64,000 bases of DNA from Campylobacter concisus (GTDB lineage: Bacteria > Campylobacterota > Campylobacteria > Campylobacterales > Campylobacteraceae). Within the stretch, counting starts at the first letter, position 1. Each line of letters begins with the position of its first letter. Made by a program: the position numbers and the translations under genes. Under the pieces are notes generated by a model that worked only from the letters and a program-made list of their open reading frames with translations, was not told the origin of the DNA and ran no database searches. The stretch lies in assembly GCF_003048775.2 (NCBI RefSeq), contig NZ_CP049272.1, forward strand, positions 1,736,001 to 1,800,000. The letters run 5' to 3'. Of the stretch, positions 54,854-64,000 are shown piece by piece.

Positions 54854-55306
54854 ATAAAAAAAATCACAACCCTCGCCCTAGGTCTACTTTTAGCTGGCTG
54901 TGCAGCATCAAACGGCGTAAAATCACCCGAAGATGGCATGATGAAAAGCTTTGCGAAGTGCGCCTTAAAATCAGATAGCACAGTCATTATGCTGGTGCCA
55001 AGTAGTGGCTTTCTTGCTGACGCGATAGCTAGCGCAACAACTAGCGTTTCAAACAATGAAGGAGGCTTTTATAACAATCTAACAGCTGAAATGCAAAAGG
55101 GCGTAAATGCCTTTGTGATCTACGGCGAAAGCGGCATTACAACGGAGTCACTTATGGCAAATGTATTTACAAGGCTAAAAGAGCATAATGTAAATGGCAT
55201 GCGGTTTTGCATATCAGCAGGACTAGAAAAGAGCGAGAAGCTAAGCAAGCTAGCAGATGAGCTTGGTTATAAAACTAAGCTTTGTGACACTTCCTTAAAT
55301 TTATAA
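54854..55306 (+). CDS. Lipoprotein with AUA as the apparent start codon
   Basis: The frame begins right after an in-frame TAA (54851-54853). The first codon, ATA at 54854, is 6-7 nt after AAAGGAG (54842-54848). It is followed by K-K-I-T-T-L-A-L-G-L-L-L-A-G-C-A-A-S, a textbook lipoprotein signal. The first ATG (54938) lies beyond the lipobox and would give a protein without any signal. The mature part has S-S-G-F-L-A-D-A, an N-N-L-T-A-E-M region and two Cys; no family recognised. Either ATA initiates or the start codon is mutated. Confidence 0.72.
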   Translation: MKKITTLALGLLLAGCAASNGVKSPEDGMMKSFAKCALKSDSTVIMLVPSSGFLADAIASATTSVSNNEGGFYNNLTAEMQKGVNAFVIYGESGITTESLMANVFTRLKEHNVNGMRFCISAGLEKSEKLSKLADELGYKTKLCDTSLNL

Positions 55307-55331
55307 ATTATAAATTTAATAGACAATTTAA

Positions 55332-55363
55332 AAATTTAAGAGAGAAATTTCTCTCTTAAATTT
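55332..55363. terminator. Perfect 16-bp inverted repeat between the lipoprotein gene and nrdA
   Basis: Left arm 55332-55347, right arm 55348-55363. As RNA it folds to a 13-bp stem with a 6-nt loop. T-rich DNA follows on the minus strand. It sits 2 bp beyond the nrdA stop and serves both convergent genes. Confidence 0.75.
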
Positions 55364-55365
55364 AA

Positions 55366-57741
55366 CTACTGACATCCCTCACATTCGATCGAGCGGTCAG
55401 CTACGTCGTTTAGTTTTTCGCTGTCAGGCGACTCTGAGCGTAGATAGTAGGTTGATTTTAATCCAAGCTCCCATGCAAGCGTGTAAATTTCACTTAGATA
55501 TCCGCCGCTTGCTTTGTCTAGGCTCATAAATATATTTAAACTTTGGCCTTGGTCGATCCACTTTTGGCGAATCGCGCCTGCTTTTATCAAAATTCTCTGA
55601 TCAAGCTCGTATGCTGGTGTGTAAAACTGCCAAGTATCAGGGCTGAGATTTGGCACGACATTTGGGATCATACCGCTTAGGTTGTGCTCAAACCACTTGC
55701 GCTTATAGACTGGCTCGATGGTCTGAGTGGTACCAACAAGGATCGAGATCGAGCTAGTTGGAGCGATCGCCATTAGGTAGCCGTTTCTCATGCCGTCGCG
55801 CTTGACCTTCTCTCTTAGCTTATCCCAGTCGCAGACATTTTCATCAAACAGCCCGCCTTTGACGTTTAAAAGCGCTTTTGCGTTCTCGTTTGCTGTGTCT
55901 ATCGGCATGATGCCTTTGCTCCATTTTGAGCCCTCAAATTTTGGATAGACGCCCTTTTCTACGGCTAAATTTGAGCTAGCATAGATCGCGTTGAAGCTTA
56001 TATTTTCCATTATGCTGTCAATGAGCGCCAAGTGCTCATAGCTACCCCATTTTACGTTTTTCTCAGCTAGCATTTGCGCCTCACCCATGACGCCAAGGCC
56101 GATCGAGCGAGATGATAGGTTGGTGTGTTTTACCTTTTTGTGCGGATAGAAATTTAGATCTATAACATTATCAAGCATCCTGATAGCTATCGGCACGACA
56201 CGCTCAATATCCTCTTTGCTATTTATCTTGCTTAAATTTATACTTGCAAGGTTGCAAACTGCCGTTTTGCCCTCGATGCTCTCTTTTTCTACGATGAAAA
56301 TTTGCTTGCCTTTTAGGCTATCAAGCGCGCTTAGCTTTTTGGCTTTTTTAGTTATGCCACTATCGACCGTGATGTCTTCTTCTTCGTCAAATAGCTCCTC
56401 GCCGCCGTCTTCATAAGTGATCTTGATCTTATAGTAGTTTGGCGCTGTGTTTTGGAAAATTTCGGTACATAAATTTGAGCTTCTGATGATGCCCTCGTGG
56501 TCGTTTGGATTTGTTTTGTTGGCATTGTCTTTAAAGCATAAAAATGGCATACCAGTTTCAAAATAGCTGGTTAAAATTTTCTTCCAAAGCTCTTTTGCAA
56601 GGATGGTATTTTTCTGGATATTTTCGTCGTTTTCATACTCTAAGTATCTCTTCTCAAACTCCTCACCATAAAGGTCGCAAAGGTCGCTTACTTGAGCTGG
56701 GTCAAAGAGGCTCCAGCGACCATTTTCTTTGACACGCTTCATAAATAGGTCGTTTATCCAAAGTGCAGGGAAAAGCTCATGTGCACGGCGCCTCTCTTCG
56801 CCTGAGTTTTTACGAAGATCGAGAAAATCGCTCACGTCCATGTGCCAAGGCTCGATATAAACAGCGATCGCGCCCTTTCTAGTACCTAGCTGATCGACCG
56901 CCACTGCGATGTCATTTGTCACTTTCAAAAATGGAATGATACCGCCAGCTGCGTTTTTGTGTCCGTCTATACTACCGCCCATCGCACGCACCTTGCTCCA
57001 GTCCCAGCCAATACCGCCGCCAAATTTTGAAAGTAGTGCCATCTCTTTGTAGCTATCAAAAATGCCCTCGATATTATCAGGTGTGCTGCCTACATAACAG
57101 CTACTTAGCTGGTGACGCGTCGTACGGGCATTTGAGAGCGTCGGAGTAGCGAGCATCACTTCAAATTTAGAGATGAGGTCGTAAAATTTCTTAGCCCAGC
57201 CTTGGCTATCTAGCTCGTTTTGTGCAAGAAACATAGCAATTGCCATAAACATATGCTGTGGTAGCTCGATTGGCATGCCATTTTTGTCTTTTATGAGATA
57301 GCGGTCATAAAGCGTTTTGATACCAAGGTATGCAAACTGAAGATCGCGCTCAGGCTTGATATAAGAGTTTAGATCCTCAAGATCGTACTTCTCTTTTAGT
57401 CCAGGGATGATACGGCCTACCTTTTCGCCTTTTACTAGGTAGTCTTTTAGGTGGTTGTAGCCGTTAAATCCAGATACTTTGTGATAAAGGTCGTATAAAA
57501 ATAGCCTCGCAGCGACAAATGTCCAGTTTGGGCGGTCGATGTCGATCTTATCAACTGCTGTTTTTATAAGAGTCTGCTGAATTTCCTCAGTCGTGATCAT
57601 GTCCCTAAACTGGATTTTCGCATCTACCTCAAGCTCGCTAAGGCTTACGTTGCTAAGACCTAGGACGGCTTCGTTTGTGTATTTTTTGATCTTACTGATA
57701 TCAAGCTCTTCGGTTCTGCCATTACGTTTTATAACTTTCAA
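55366..57741 (-). CDS. nrdA: Class I ribonucleoside-diphosphate reductase, large (alpha) subunit
   Basis: 791 residues. The ATP-cone allosteric domain at the N-terminus (V-I-K-R-N-G-R-T-E-E-L) is followed by the barrel. Active-site Cys are in Q-L-S-S-C-Y-V-G and N-L-C-T-E-I; L-A-S-I-N-L-S-K and A-P-T-S-S-I-S are also present. The C-terminal redox pair is C-E-G-C-Q, which shuttles electrons from thioredoxin. It reduces ribonucleoside diphosphates aerobically together with NrdB encoded far away at 23601-24623. Confidence 0.97.
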   Translation of the reverse strand: MKVIKRNGRTEELDISKIKKYTNEAVLGLSNVSLSELEVDAKIQFRDMITTEEIQQTLIKTAVDKIDIDRPNWTFVAARLFLYDLYHKVSGFNGYNHLKDYLVKGEKVGRIIPGLKEKYDLEDLNSYIKPERDLQFAYLGIKTLYDRYLIKDKNGMPIELPQHMFMAIAMFLAQNELDSQGWAKKFYDLISKFEVMLATPTLSNARTTRHQLSSCYVGSTPDNIEGIFDSYKEMALLSKFGGGIGWDWSKVRAMGGSIDGHKNAAGGIIPFLKVTNDIAVAVDQLGTRKGAIAVYIEPWHMDVSDFLDLRKNSGEERRRAHELFPALWINDLFMKRVKENGRWSLFDPAQVSDLCDLYGEEFEKRYLEYENDENIQKNTILAKELWKKILTSYFETGMPFLCFKDNANKTNPNDHEGIIRSSNLCTEIFQNTAPNYYKIKITYEDGGEELFDEEEDITVDSGITKKAKKLSALDSLKGKQIFIVEKESIEGKTAVCNLASINLSKINSKEDIERVVPIAIRMLDNVIDLNFYPHKKVKHTNLSSRSIGLGVMGEAQMLAEKNVKWGSYEHLALIDSIMENISFNAIYASSNLAVEKGVYPKFEGSKWSKGIMPIDTANENAKALLNVKGGLFDENVCDWDKLREKVKRDGMRNGYLMAIAPTSSISILVGTTQTIEPVYKRKWFEHNLSGMIPNVVPNLSPDTWQFYTPAYELDQRILIKAGAIRQKWIDQGQSLNIFMSLDKASGGYLSEIYTLAWELGLKSTYYLRSESPDSEKLNDVADRSIECEGCQ

Positions 57742-57926
57742 AAATATCTCTCCATGTTAAATTTTAATTTGGGATTTTATCCAAAAGGAGATAAAAACTC
57801 TCTTTGTTAAAAAAGTGATTTTAGATATAAAATTTGACTCAAAAAATAATATTGTATTTTTAAAAAATTAAAAAATTTGATCTTATTTTAAAATGATTGT
57901 AAAAATTTTTGAAGCGATGTCTTGAA

Positions 57927-57952
57927 GCAAGAAGCATAAATTTGCTTCTTGC
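57927..57952 (-). terminator. Hairpin downstream of purB
   Basis: A 9-bp perfect stem (GCAAGAAGC 57927-57935; GCTTCTTGC 57944-57952) with an 8-nt A/T loop, 8 bp past the purB stop. The T tract is weak. Confidence 0.5.
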
Positions 57953-57960
57953 ATTTAAAT

Positions 57961-59292
57961 TTACTTGCCAAAGACTCTGGCGAAAATTTTATCTACGTTT
58001 TTGGTGTAGTAGTTGTAGTCAAAGCACTCTTTGATCTCATCTTTGCTAAGGCTCTTAGTTAGGTCTTCATCGTTTAGCAAATTTTGTAAAAATAGGCTGT
58101 GACCTTGCTCATCGATCGCTTTTTTGCCCTCTTGCAAGTCTGCCCAGACCTTCATAGCGTTGCGCTGAACGATCTTGTAGGCGTCCTCTCTAGAGATTCC
58201 ACGCTGTGGCAGTTGTAAAAGCACGCGCTGTGAAAAGACTAGGCCGCCTGTTAAATTTAAATTTTTCATCATATTTTCTGGATATACGACTAAATTTGCT
58301 ATCAAATTTTTGATACGAACCAGCATAAAATCAGCCGTGATAAACATATCTGGTAGGATAAATCTCTCGACCGAGCTGTGGCTGATGTCGCGCTCGTGCC
58401 AAAGGGCTACGTTTTCAAGTGCTGGCGTAACGTATGAGCGTAGCACTCTGCAAAGGCCAGTGATGTTTTCGCTAAGGACTGGGTTGCGCTTGTGTGGCAT
58501 CGCGCTTGAGCCCTTTTGTCCTGGGCTAAAATACTCCTCCGCCTCATAAACCTCGGTCCTTTGGTAATGCCTAATGGCAACTGCGATCTTCTCGCAAGTA
58601 GAGGCTAGAACTGCGATGGCGCTCACCACATGCGCGTAGCGGTCACGCTGGATCACTTGGTTAGATGCTGGGGCAGCTTTTAGGCCAAGCTCTTCGCATG
58701 TTAGCTCTTCAAATTCCATCGGAGCGTGGGCTAAATTTCCCATAGCACCTGAGAGTTTACCGTAGCTGATCGTATCTTTTGCGTCTTTGATGAGCTTTAG
58801 CGCCCTTGCAATCTCGTCGTACCAGATAGCAAGAACAAGGCCAAAAGTTATCGGCTCGCCGTGGATACCGTGGCTTCTGCCAACCATGAGCGTGTGCTTG
58901 TGCTCGTTCGCTCTGTCTTTGATCGCCTGCATAAACTCTTCAATGTCGCTGATGATGAGCTCTAGACTCTCTTTCATCTGAAGTGCGACGGCTGTGTCGA
59001 TGCAGTCGCTTGAGGTCATGCCGTAGTGCACGAATCTGCTCTCCTCGCCAAGGCTCTCGCTGACGCTTGTTAAAAATGCGATGACGTCGTGCTTTGTCGT
59101 CTTTTCTATCTCGTCGATGCGAGCCACTTCAAATTTAGCATTTCTGCAAATTTTCTCGCAGTCGCCGTCGCTTATGAAGCCAAGCTTATTCCAAGCTTTA
59201 ACTGCAGCTTTTTCTACCTTGAGCCAAGCGTCGTATTTTGCTTGTATACTCCACTTTTCAGCCATCTCTTTGCGTGAGTATCTTTCGACCAT
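57961..59292 (-). CDS. purB: Adenylosuccinate lyase
   Basis: 443 residues. It catalyses two fumarate-releasing steps of purine synthesis. The superfamily signature is G-S-S-A-M-P-H-K-R-N-P, with an upstream catalytic His in G-R-S-H-G-I-H-G and T-S-S-D. The start at 59292 follows AAAAGG. It precedes nrdA on the same strand with a 219-bp gap, so both nucleotide genes may be linked but have separate hairpins. Confidence 0.97.
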   Translation of the reverse strand: MVERYSRKEMAEKWSIQAKYDAWLKVEKAAVKAWNKLGFISDGDCEKICRNAKFEVARIDEIEKTTKHDVIAFLTSVSESLGEESRFVHYGMTSSDCIDTAVALQMKESLELIISDIEEFMQAIKDRANEHKHTLMVGRSHGIHGEPITFGLVLAIWYDEIARALKLIKDAKDTISYGKLSGAMGNLAHAPMEFEELTCEELGLKAAPASNQVIQRDRYAHVVSAIAVLASTCEKIAVAIRHYQRTEVYEAEEYFSPGQKGSSAMPHKRNPVLSENITGLCRVLRSYVTPALENVALWHERDISHSSVERFILPDMFITADFMLVRIKNLIANLVVYPENMMKNLNLTGGLVFSQRVLLQLPQRGISREDAYKIVQRNAMKVWADLQEGKKAIDEQGHSLFLQNLLNDEDLTKSLSKDEIKECFDYNYYTKNVDKIFARVFGK

Positions 59293-59476
59293 TGTTGAAC
59301 CTTTTTGTATTAGTTTTCTTTATCATAAAAATAAATTTTAGCCTTGAAAGCTAAAAATCACATAGTATAATTTTATAAAATTTAAGTTTGGATTATATAA
59401 AATCCGTGCTGAAATGTCGGTTATACGCTTATAAATTTGTGCTTAATATAGCTCACTCGTTTTAAAAGGATCGCCT

Positions 59477-60385
59477 TTGCCCTACGTAAATAAATTTATT
59501 GCCACTGCAAACAAACAAAAAGCGTATGAAATTTTAATGAAAACTGGCTTTAGCATGAGAGAAGCACAGCGCTTCATAGATAAAGGTAGGCTGATATGTG
59601 ACGGTAGTGTCGTGAGTGAGAAAAATGCCATTTTGTGTGGCGAGGTATTTTTGATCGACTATGAGGCCAAGCCAAAGGGACTAAAACCGATCTTTGAGTG
59701 TGAGAGCTTTGCTGTATTTGACAAGCCAAGTGGAGTGCTGAGTCACCCAAATGGCAGACACTGTGAGTACTCGCTAAATGATGAAATTTATACGCTTTTT
59801 GGACGAGATGCGAGCGTGGCACATAGGCTAGACTTTGAGACGAGCGGCGTGATAGTCGTGGGCAAAGATAGAAATTCTACGATTAAACTAAAGAAAATTT
59901 TTGAAAATAGAGAGGTTTTTAAAAGCTACGTCGCAATGGTACAAGGTAAGATCGAACGAGAATTTATGATCGATGCCAAAATGGATCTAGCAAACAACTA
60001 CGACGATGTGAAAATGCGGATGCAAATTTGCAAAAACGGCAAGAGCGCTGTGACTAAAATTTTGCCGATCAGATATTTTGACGATATCGATACAACTTTA
60101 CTTCGGGCTATTCCTCTCACTGGCAGGCAGCATCAAATTCGCTTACATTTGTTTCATGTGAAACACAAGATCCTTGGCGAACCACTTTATGGTTTGTCAC
60201 GTCCACAGATCGAGAAAATTTTAGATAAAGAAATGTGTGAGCGTGAACGGATAAATTTAACTGGTGCAAAAAGGCTCTTGCTTCACTCGGACGAAATTTC
60301 ATTTAAATTTGATGAAATTTTTTACAAGATAAAAAGCAAATTTGACGCTGAAAACGAGTTTTATAGATTTGCAAAAGAGAGCTAA
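59477..60385 (+). CDS. RNA pseudouridine synthase, RluA family
   Basis: 302 residues from a TTG start with AAAAGGA in front. An N-terminal S4-like RNA-binding segment (M-R-E-A-Q-R-F-I-D-K-G-R-L-I) precedes the catalytic domain. The nucleophilic Asp is in A-H-R-L-D-F-E-T-S-G. Further family motifs are L-T-G-R-Q-H-Q-I-R-L-H-L and I-L-G-E-P-L-Y-G. It isomerises uridines in rRNA or tRNA; the exact site cannot be read from sequence. Confidence 0.93.
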   Translation: MPYVNKFIATANKQKAYEILMKTGFSMREAQRFIDKGRLICDGSVVSEKNAILCGEVFLIDYEAKPKGLKPIFECESFAVFDKPSGVLSHPNGRHCEYSLNDEIYTLFGRDASVAHRLDFETSGVIVVGKDRNSTIKLKKIFENREVFKSYVAMVQGKIEREFMIDAKMDLANNYDDVKMRMQICKNGKSAVTKILPIRYFDDIDTTLLRAIPLTGRQHQIRLHLFHVKHKILGEPLYGLSRPQIEKILDKEMCERERINLTGAKRLLLHSDEISFKFDEIFYKIKSKFDAENEFYRFAKES

Positions 60386-60550
60386 CTTTAGTCTAATTTT
60401 TTTAATAAATTTCTATTTCTCATAAACCTTTACCTACGTTTTGCCAAAGTTTATCGCTTTTAAATACCACAATAATAATTTTATAGTTTATGCAATTAAC
60501 ACTCCATTTTATTTCTTTATAAGAGTTAGGCTTTATCTTGATGTTAAGGC

Positions 60551-60661
60551 TTAGAATTTATGCCTATCTTTTTCATCTTTTAAAACTTTTAAAATAAGCC
60601 CTAATCCAAGTAAAACCACAATAGTAACAAAGACTATTTCGGCTATATCAAGTACACTCAT
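60551..60661 (-). CDS. 36-residue membrane protein coupled to rlmN
   Basis: ATG at 60661 lies 1 bp after the rlmN stop (TAG 60663-60665), so reinitiation by terminating ribosomes is likely. It reads M-S-V-L-D-I-A-E-I-V-F-V-T-I-V-V-L-L-G-L-G-L-I-L: one membrane helix, then a charged tail (K-D-E-K-D-R-H-K-F). No family was recognised. The coherent helix and placement support a real gene. Confidence 0.6.
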   Translation of the reverse strand: MSVLDIAEIVFVTIVVLLGLGLILKVLKDEKDRHKF

Positions 60662-60662
60662 T

Positions 60663-61799
60663 CTAACTCACACTGGCTTTACTATTATCTTCAAGCGACT
60701 GTGTTTTTAAATTTTTATCACTGGCAATAGCTTTAAATTTTGCATTTTCATTGCGTTGTTTTAACTGTCCACAAGCTGCACTTATATCAAGTCCTTTGCT
60801 CTGTCTGATCGTGCAAGTAACGCCGTGATCTCTTAGATATTCTTGAAATTTTAGCATGCTGGTAAGCTCAGGTCGTCCAAATTCACTGCCCTCATGTGGA
60901 TTAAAATATATAAGATTTACCTTTGCTTTTATGCCATGAAGTAGTTTTACCAACTTTTTAGCATCACTCACGCTATCGTTTAAATCCTTTATAACAAGGT
61001 ATTCAAACATTACACGCTTTCGCATATCGATAGGAAATCCCCTAACAGCATCCATAACAGCCTCGATGTTATATGCCTTATTTATCGGCATTAGGCGGCT
61101 TCTAAGCTCATTAGTAACAGCATGAAGCGATATGGCCAATAACACGCCAAGATCCATCTCACCAAGCTTTTTTATCTGACTGCCAAGTCCGCTAGTTGAA
61201 ACGGTTTGACGACGTGGTGATATGGCTAGACCCTCATTAAGAGCTAAAATTTTGATAGCTTTACTAACGTTAGTAAGATTATCAAGTGGCTCACCCATAC
61301 CCATATAAACGACATTTATACGTCTTTCATAAGGTATTTTATTTTCTCTTTTTATCCATAAAATTTGTCCCACAATCTCGCCTGCAGTCAAATTTCTAAC
61401 AAGCCCACCCTTTGCTGTTAGACAAAAAGCACAGCCCATTTTACAGCCAACCTGCGAACTAACACAAACCGTATAACGAGCATGGCGACTGACCTTTCCA
61501 TTCTCATCACCAATCTCCTCTTTCATCGGGAGCAAGACACTCTCTATCTTTAGCCCATCTTTTAGCTCAAAAAGATACTTGATCGAACCATCACTACTTT
61601 GCTCAAATTTTACACATTTTAAAGGTTCGATATAAAATTTTTCAGCTAGACCTTGGCGCATATCTTTAGGTAAATTTAGCATTTGGCTAAAATCGGTTGC
61701 ATTTTTCTTATATATCCACTCGTAGATTTGTATTGCTCTGAATGGTGGAGAAACTAACTCTTTTAGCTCATCAATACTAAGATCAAGCAAATTTATCAC
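60663..61799 (-). CDS. rlmN: 23S rRNA/tRNA adenine-C2 methyltransferase RlmN
   Basis: 378 residues. Radical SAM motif C-K-M-G-C-A-F-C, preceded by [20 protein letters not shown] is the Gly-rich SAM box, and a Cys near the end (A-A-C-G-Q-L) completes the methylation mechanism. It methylates A2503 of 23S rRNA and A37 of some tRNAs. It overlaps the upstream phosphorylase-like gene by 4 bp. Confidence 0.96.
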   Translation of the reverse strand: MINLLDLSIDELKELVSPPFRAIQIYEWIYKKNATDFSQMLNLPKDMRQGLAEKFYIEPLKCVKFEQSSDGSIKYLFELKDGLKIESVLLPMKEEIGDENGKVSRHARYTVCVSSQVGCKMGCAFCLTAKGGLVRNLTAGEIVGQILWIKRENKIPYERRINVVYMGMGEPLDNLTNVSKAIKILALNEGLAISPRRQTVSTSGLGSQIKKLGEMDLGVLLAISLHAVTNELRSRLMPINKAYNIEAVMDAVRGFPIDMRKRVMFEYLVIKDLNDSVSDAKKLVKLLHGIKAKVNLIYFNPHEGSEFGRPELTSMLKFQEYLRDHGVTCTIRQSKGLDISAACGQLKQRNENAKFKAIASDKNLKTQSLEDNSKASVS

Positions 61800-62476
61800 A
61801 TATTTTCCTTTATATATTTTGTTAGAATTTTCTTGGCCTCTGCGTGATTTTTTATAAAATCAGCATGTGCATTTTTATCACAAAAATTTGTCGCTACAAA
61901 AATTCCATAAGCTGGAATTTTAAAAATTTGAGCTACTCTTAGAACAGAAAAAAACTCCATATTTTCTAAAAAATAGCCTTTTTCAAATATCTTATGAGCC
62001 AAATTTTTGTCTATAGTTATGAAATTTGATGAATTTGTTTTGATAGTTCCACGTGAAACGATAGAAGAAATTTCACACTCAATCGGTGAATAAGATCTAT
62101 TTTCTACGCTAGAAATTTCAATATTTGCCCCAACCGAGCTTTCATAAATTTGTAAAATTTCACCATCTTTATAAAGACCAGCTGAGCCAACGAAAACTAT
62201 TTTTTCTGGCATCTGATATAAATTTCGTTCAGGATTTTTTGACAAATTTTGGCTTATATTTTTTAGCTCTGGATTTGATGAGTTTGCAAATTTAGCCTCG
62301 ATCTTTGCAAGATATTGCGAATCGATATTTTTTAAATTTATACCCTTTTCATCCGCTCCAATACATGCTCGTTTCTGCAAAAATTTTGTCAAATTTATCG
62401 CCATATCAACTAGGCCCACACCCATTGGCAAAGCAAAGTCAAAAATTTCGTTTTTTCCAGCAGAGATAACTAACAT
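61796..62476 (-). CDS. Purine-nucleoside-phosphorylase-like protein (PNP/UDP family)
   Basis: 226 residues. It has the N-terminal phosphorylase-fold start (V-I-S-A-G), an internal [10 protein letters not shown], and an N-M-E-F-F segment matching the M-E of the family's nucleoside pocket. Several loops are shortened against classical PNP, so activity and substrate are uncertain. It sits between hisF and rlmN, sharing 1 and 4 bp with them, and so is translationally linked. Confidence 0.72.
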   Translation of the reverse strand: MLVISAGKNEIFDFALPMGVGLVDMAINLTKFLQKRACIGADEKGINLKNIDSQYLAKIEAKFANSSNPELKNISQNLSKNPERNLYQMPEKIVFVGSAGLYKDGEILQIYESSVGANIEISSVENRSYSPIECEISSIVSRGTIKTNSSNFITIDKNLAHKIFEKGYFLENMEFFSVLRVAQIFKIPAYGIFVATNFCDKNAHADFIKNHAEAKKILTKYIKENM

Positions 62477-63231
62477 CAGAGCCTAACCTCAACGCCATTT
62501 GCCTTGAGATACTCTTTTAGTTTTTTTATCTCGATTTCGCCAAAGTGAAATATCGAAGCAGCCAAACACGCATCAGCCCCGGCTTCAAAAGCCTCTTTAA
62601 AGTGCTCCATCTTACCAGCGCCACCACTTGCGATAGTTGGTATAGAAAGCGTGCTAAATACCTTTGTTAGCTCAAGATTAAAGCCTTGTTTGACACCGTC
62701 ATTATCCATGGACGTTAGTAATATCTCACCTGCTCCACGCGACTCGACCTCTTTCGCCCAAGAAAAGGCGTCTTTTTTAGTATCGATCCTGCCACCATTT
62801 ATAAAAACACTATAGCCATTTTCGATCTTCTTGGCATCGATCGCTACTACAACACATTGCGAGCCAAATTTCTTAGCCGCCTCATCAATCAAATTTGGAT
62901 CTTGTATGGCTGATGAATTTAAGCTTACTTTATCGCAGCCAGCATTTAAAAGGCGAGAGATATCATCAATCGTGCGTATGCCTCCGCCAACTGTTAGTGG
63001 GATAAAGAGCTTACTTGCAACCCTTTTTACGACATCAACTATCGTATCACGCCCAAGATGAGAGGCAGTGATATCTAAAAAGCAAAGCTCATCAGCGCCC
63101 TCGTCATTGTATCTTTTAGCTATCTCGACAGGATCTCCAGCATCAACAAGCCCTACGAAATTTACGCCTTTTACGACTCTGCCATCTTTTACATCAAGGC
63201 ATGGGATTATGCGTTTTGCAAAATGATTCAA
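62476..63231 (-). CDS. hisF: Imidazole glycerol phosphate synthase, cyclase subunit
   Basis: 251 residues, a (beta/alpha)8 barrel. Catalytic Asp residues are in [12 protein letters not shown] and L-L-T-S-M-D-N-D-G. Phosphate-binding motifs are V-G-G-G-I-R and A-S-G-G-A-G. It joins ammonia from HisH to the ribosyl intermediate in histidine synthesis. hisH is not adjacent; the neighbours are a helicase and a phosphorylase-like gene, each overlapping by 1-4 bp. Confidence 0.97.
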   Translation of the reverse strand: MNHFAKRIIPCLDVKDGRVVKGVNFVGLVDAGDPVEIAKRYNDEGADELCFLDITASHLGRDTIVDVVKRVASKLFIPLTVGGGIRTIDDISRLLNAGCDKVSLNSSAIQDPNLIDEAAKKFGSQCVVVAIDAKKIENGYSVFINGGRIDTKKDAFSWAKEVESRGAGEILLTSMDNDGVKQGFNLELTKVFSTLSIPTIASGGAGKMEHFKEAFEAGADACLAASIFHFGEIEIKKLKEYLKANGVEVRL

Positions 63232-64000
63232 ATCTGTCCTTTATCTATTTTTCTAGCCGCTACCTCAAAATATGGCAAATTAGACCAATTTTCTCGGTTA
63301 CCAATTATATAAACAACCTCTTTTGCTCTTGTTAGTGCTACATTTAGTAAATTTGGCGTACTAGCAGCCCATGCTCTAGCGCCTTTTGTGGCACCACCAA
63401 GAACAAATATAACAACATCAGCTTCTTTGCCTTGCATGGTGTGAATGGTACCAGCCCCTTTTAAATTTTTACAAACATCTTTAAAAGGTGTTATTATTTT
63501 AACACTATCTTTTAGCTTGGCTAGTTTACCATCTAAAAGCTCTTTAACGATCATGCCTTCGGCTTTATTATAATTACCTATCCATTCATCACTACTAACG
63601 TCAATCCACTCTGTTTTGATATTAGGATCACTAAGTTTACTTTCACTATCTCTGCCAAGTATCATCATATCATCATATGTTGTTTCGTTTGAAATTTTAA
63701 ACATAGGATTGGCACACCTTCTATGAACGATAAGTGGCGAACCAACCCAAATGGACTTACCCTCTCCTTTTATATATGTACCAATATCTTGTACTTTATC
63801 GGCTCGAAGTTGAACTGATGATTTTAGTAGATTAAACTCATCCTTTGCATCACAGTAGCGTAAAATAGCGTTATTTAAAGCTGGTGGCAATGTTACAACG
63901 GGCTCAAGTTGAAGTGGATCACCAACTACAACAGCCATGTTTGAACGAAGCAGTGCACCTAATGCGTTAGTTAAATTTGCCTGCCCTGCCTCATCTATTA
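63228..64000 (-). CDS. SF1 DNA/RNA helicase (UPF1/SMUBP-like AAA_12 type), C-terminal part
   Basis: The open frame continues beyond the right edge, so the gene starts outside the window. Within it are the Walker B/motif [10 protein letters not shown], motif [22 protein letters not shown] (motif V region), and motif [10 protein letters not shown]. This order is that of superfamily-1B helicases of the UPF1/Dna2 type. DNA or RNA substrate cannot be decided. Its 3' end overlaps hisF by 4 bp. Confidence 0.9.
   Translation of the reverse strand, partial: IDEAGQANLTNALGALLRSNMAVVVGDPLQLEPVVTLPPALNNAILRYCDAKDEFNLLKSSVQLRADKVQDIGTYIKGEGKSIWVGSPLIVHRRCANPMFKISNETTYDDMMILGRDSESKLSDPNIKTEWIDVSSDEWIGNYNKAEGMIVKELLDGKLAKLKDSVKIITPFKDVCKNLKGAGTIHTMQGKEADVVIFVLGGATKGARAWAASTPNLLNVALTRAKEVVYIIGNRENWSNLPYFEVAARKIDKGQI

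Overview
The window looks like a chromosomal segment of a Campylobacter close to C. concisus. It has low GC, AAGGA-type ribosome sites, TATAAT -10 boxes, and the carbonic anhydrase-mscS-BI-1-secG-frr gene order seen in the genus. It also has a desulforubrerythrin, TRAP dicarboxylate transport, cytochrome bd oxidase, and both class I and class III ribonucleotide reductases. No CRISPR array, rRNA gene, insertion sequence or prophage was seen. Both edges cut a gene: a type IIG restriction-modification enzyme on the left and an SF1 helicase on the right.

Layout. 0-2.6 kb: phase-variable type IIG enzyme (13-G tract at its 3' end) and an ATPase. 2.7-9 kb: exported protein, rnhB, tpx with a transsulfuration enzyme, a PatB-type C-S lyase, and sodB. 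9.4-12.2 kb: dctPQM TRAP transporter. 12.2-17 kb, minus strand: beta-carbonic anhydrase, MscS channel, a very acidic Tyr-rich micro-protein and two diguanylate cyclases. 17.2-20.2 kb: BI-1 protein, a ThiD2-like protein without a standard start codon, secG, a polysaccharide deacetylase and frr. 20.7-21.5 kb: five tRNAs (Ser, Cys, Leu, Gly, Ala) and an entericidin-like lipoprotein. 21.6-26.6 kb: kinase-like protein, PepSY membrane protein, nrdB, lipoprotein, nitrilase, pcm. 26.6-29.4 kb: a beta-barrel protein and a frameshifted OprC-type TonB receptor. 29.6-36.96 kb: recJ, a flavodoxin-fold oxidoreductase, pyrG, and DUF4492-cydA-cydB plus a 33-residue membrane protein. 37-44.2 kb: arylsulfate sulfotransferase, ilvD, rmuC, desulforubrerythrin.

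44.3-51.4 kb is the most distinctive region. It is a tight minus-strand run of an iron-type alcohol dehydrogenase, two Rossmann-fold oxidoreductases, a subtype-B-like tannase, an exported two-domain ABM protein, a second tannase/feruloyl esterase broken in an A7 tract, a quinone-reductase-like flavoprotein and a DUF2798 protein. It reads as a module for cleaving and reducing aromatic or phenolic esters.

51.5-57.7 kb holds DNA-precursor synthesis. Class III RNR is in pieces: nrdD lacks its glycyl-radical tail, which a separate 56-codon gene immediately downstream supplies, and nrdG follows a hairpin. Class I nrdA lies beyond a lipoprotein gene whose only usable start is AUA. 58-64 kb: purB, an RluA-type pseudouridine synthase, rlmN with a coupled 36-residue membrane protein, a nucleoside phosphorylase-like gene, hisF and the helicase.

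Recurring themes are split or frame-disrupted genes (oprC-like, tannase, nrdD), repeat-based switching candidates, and two genes whose SD-led start appears to be AUA.
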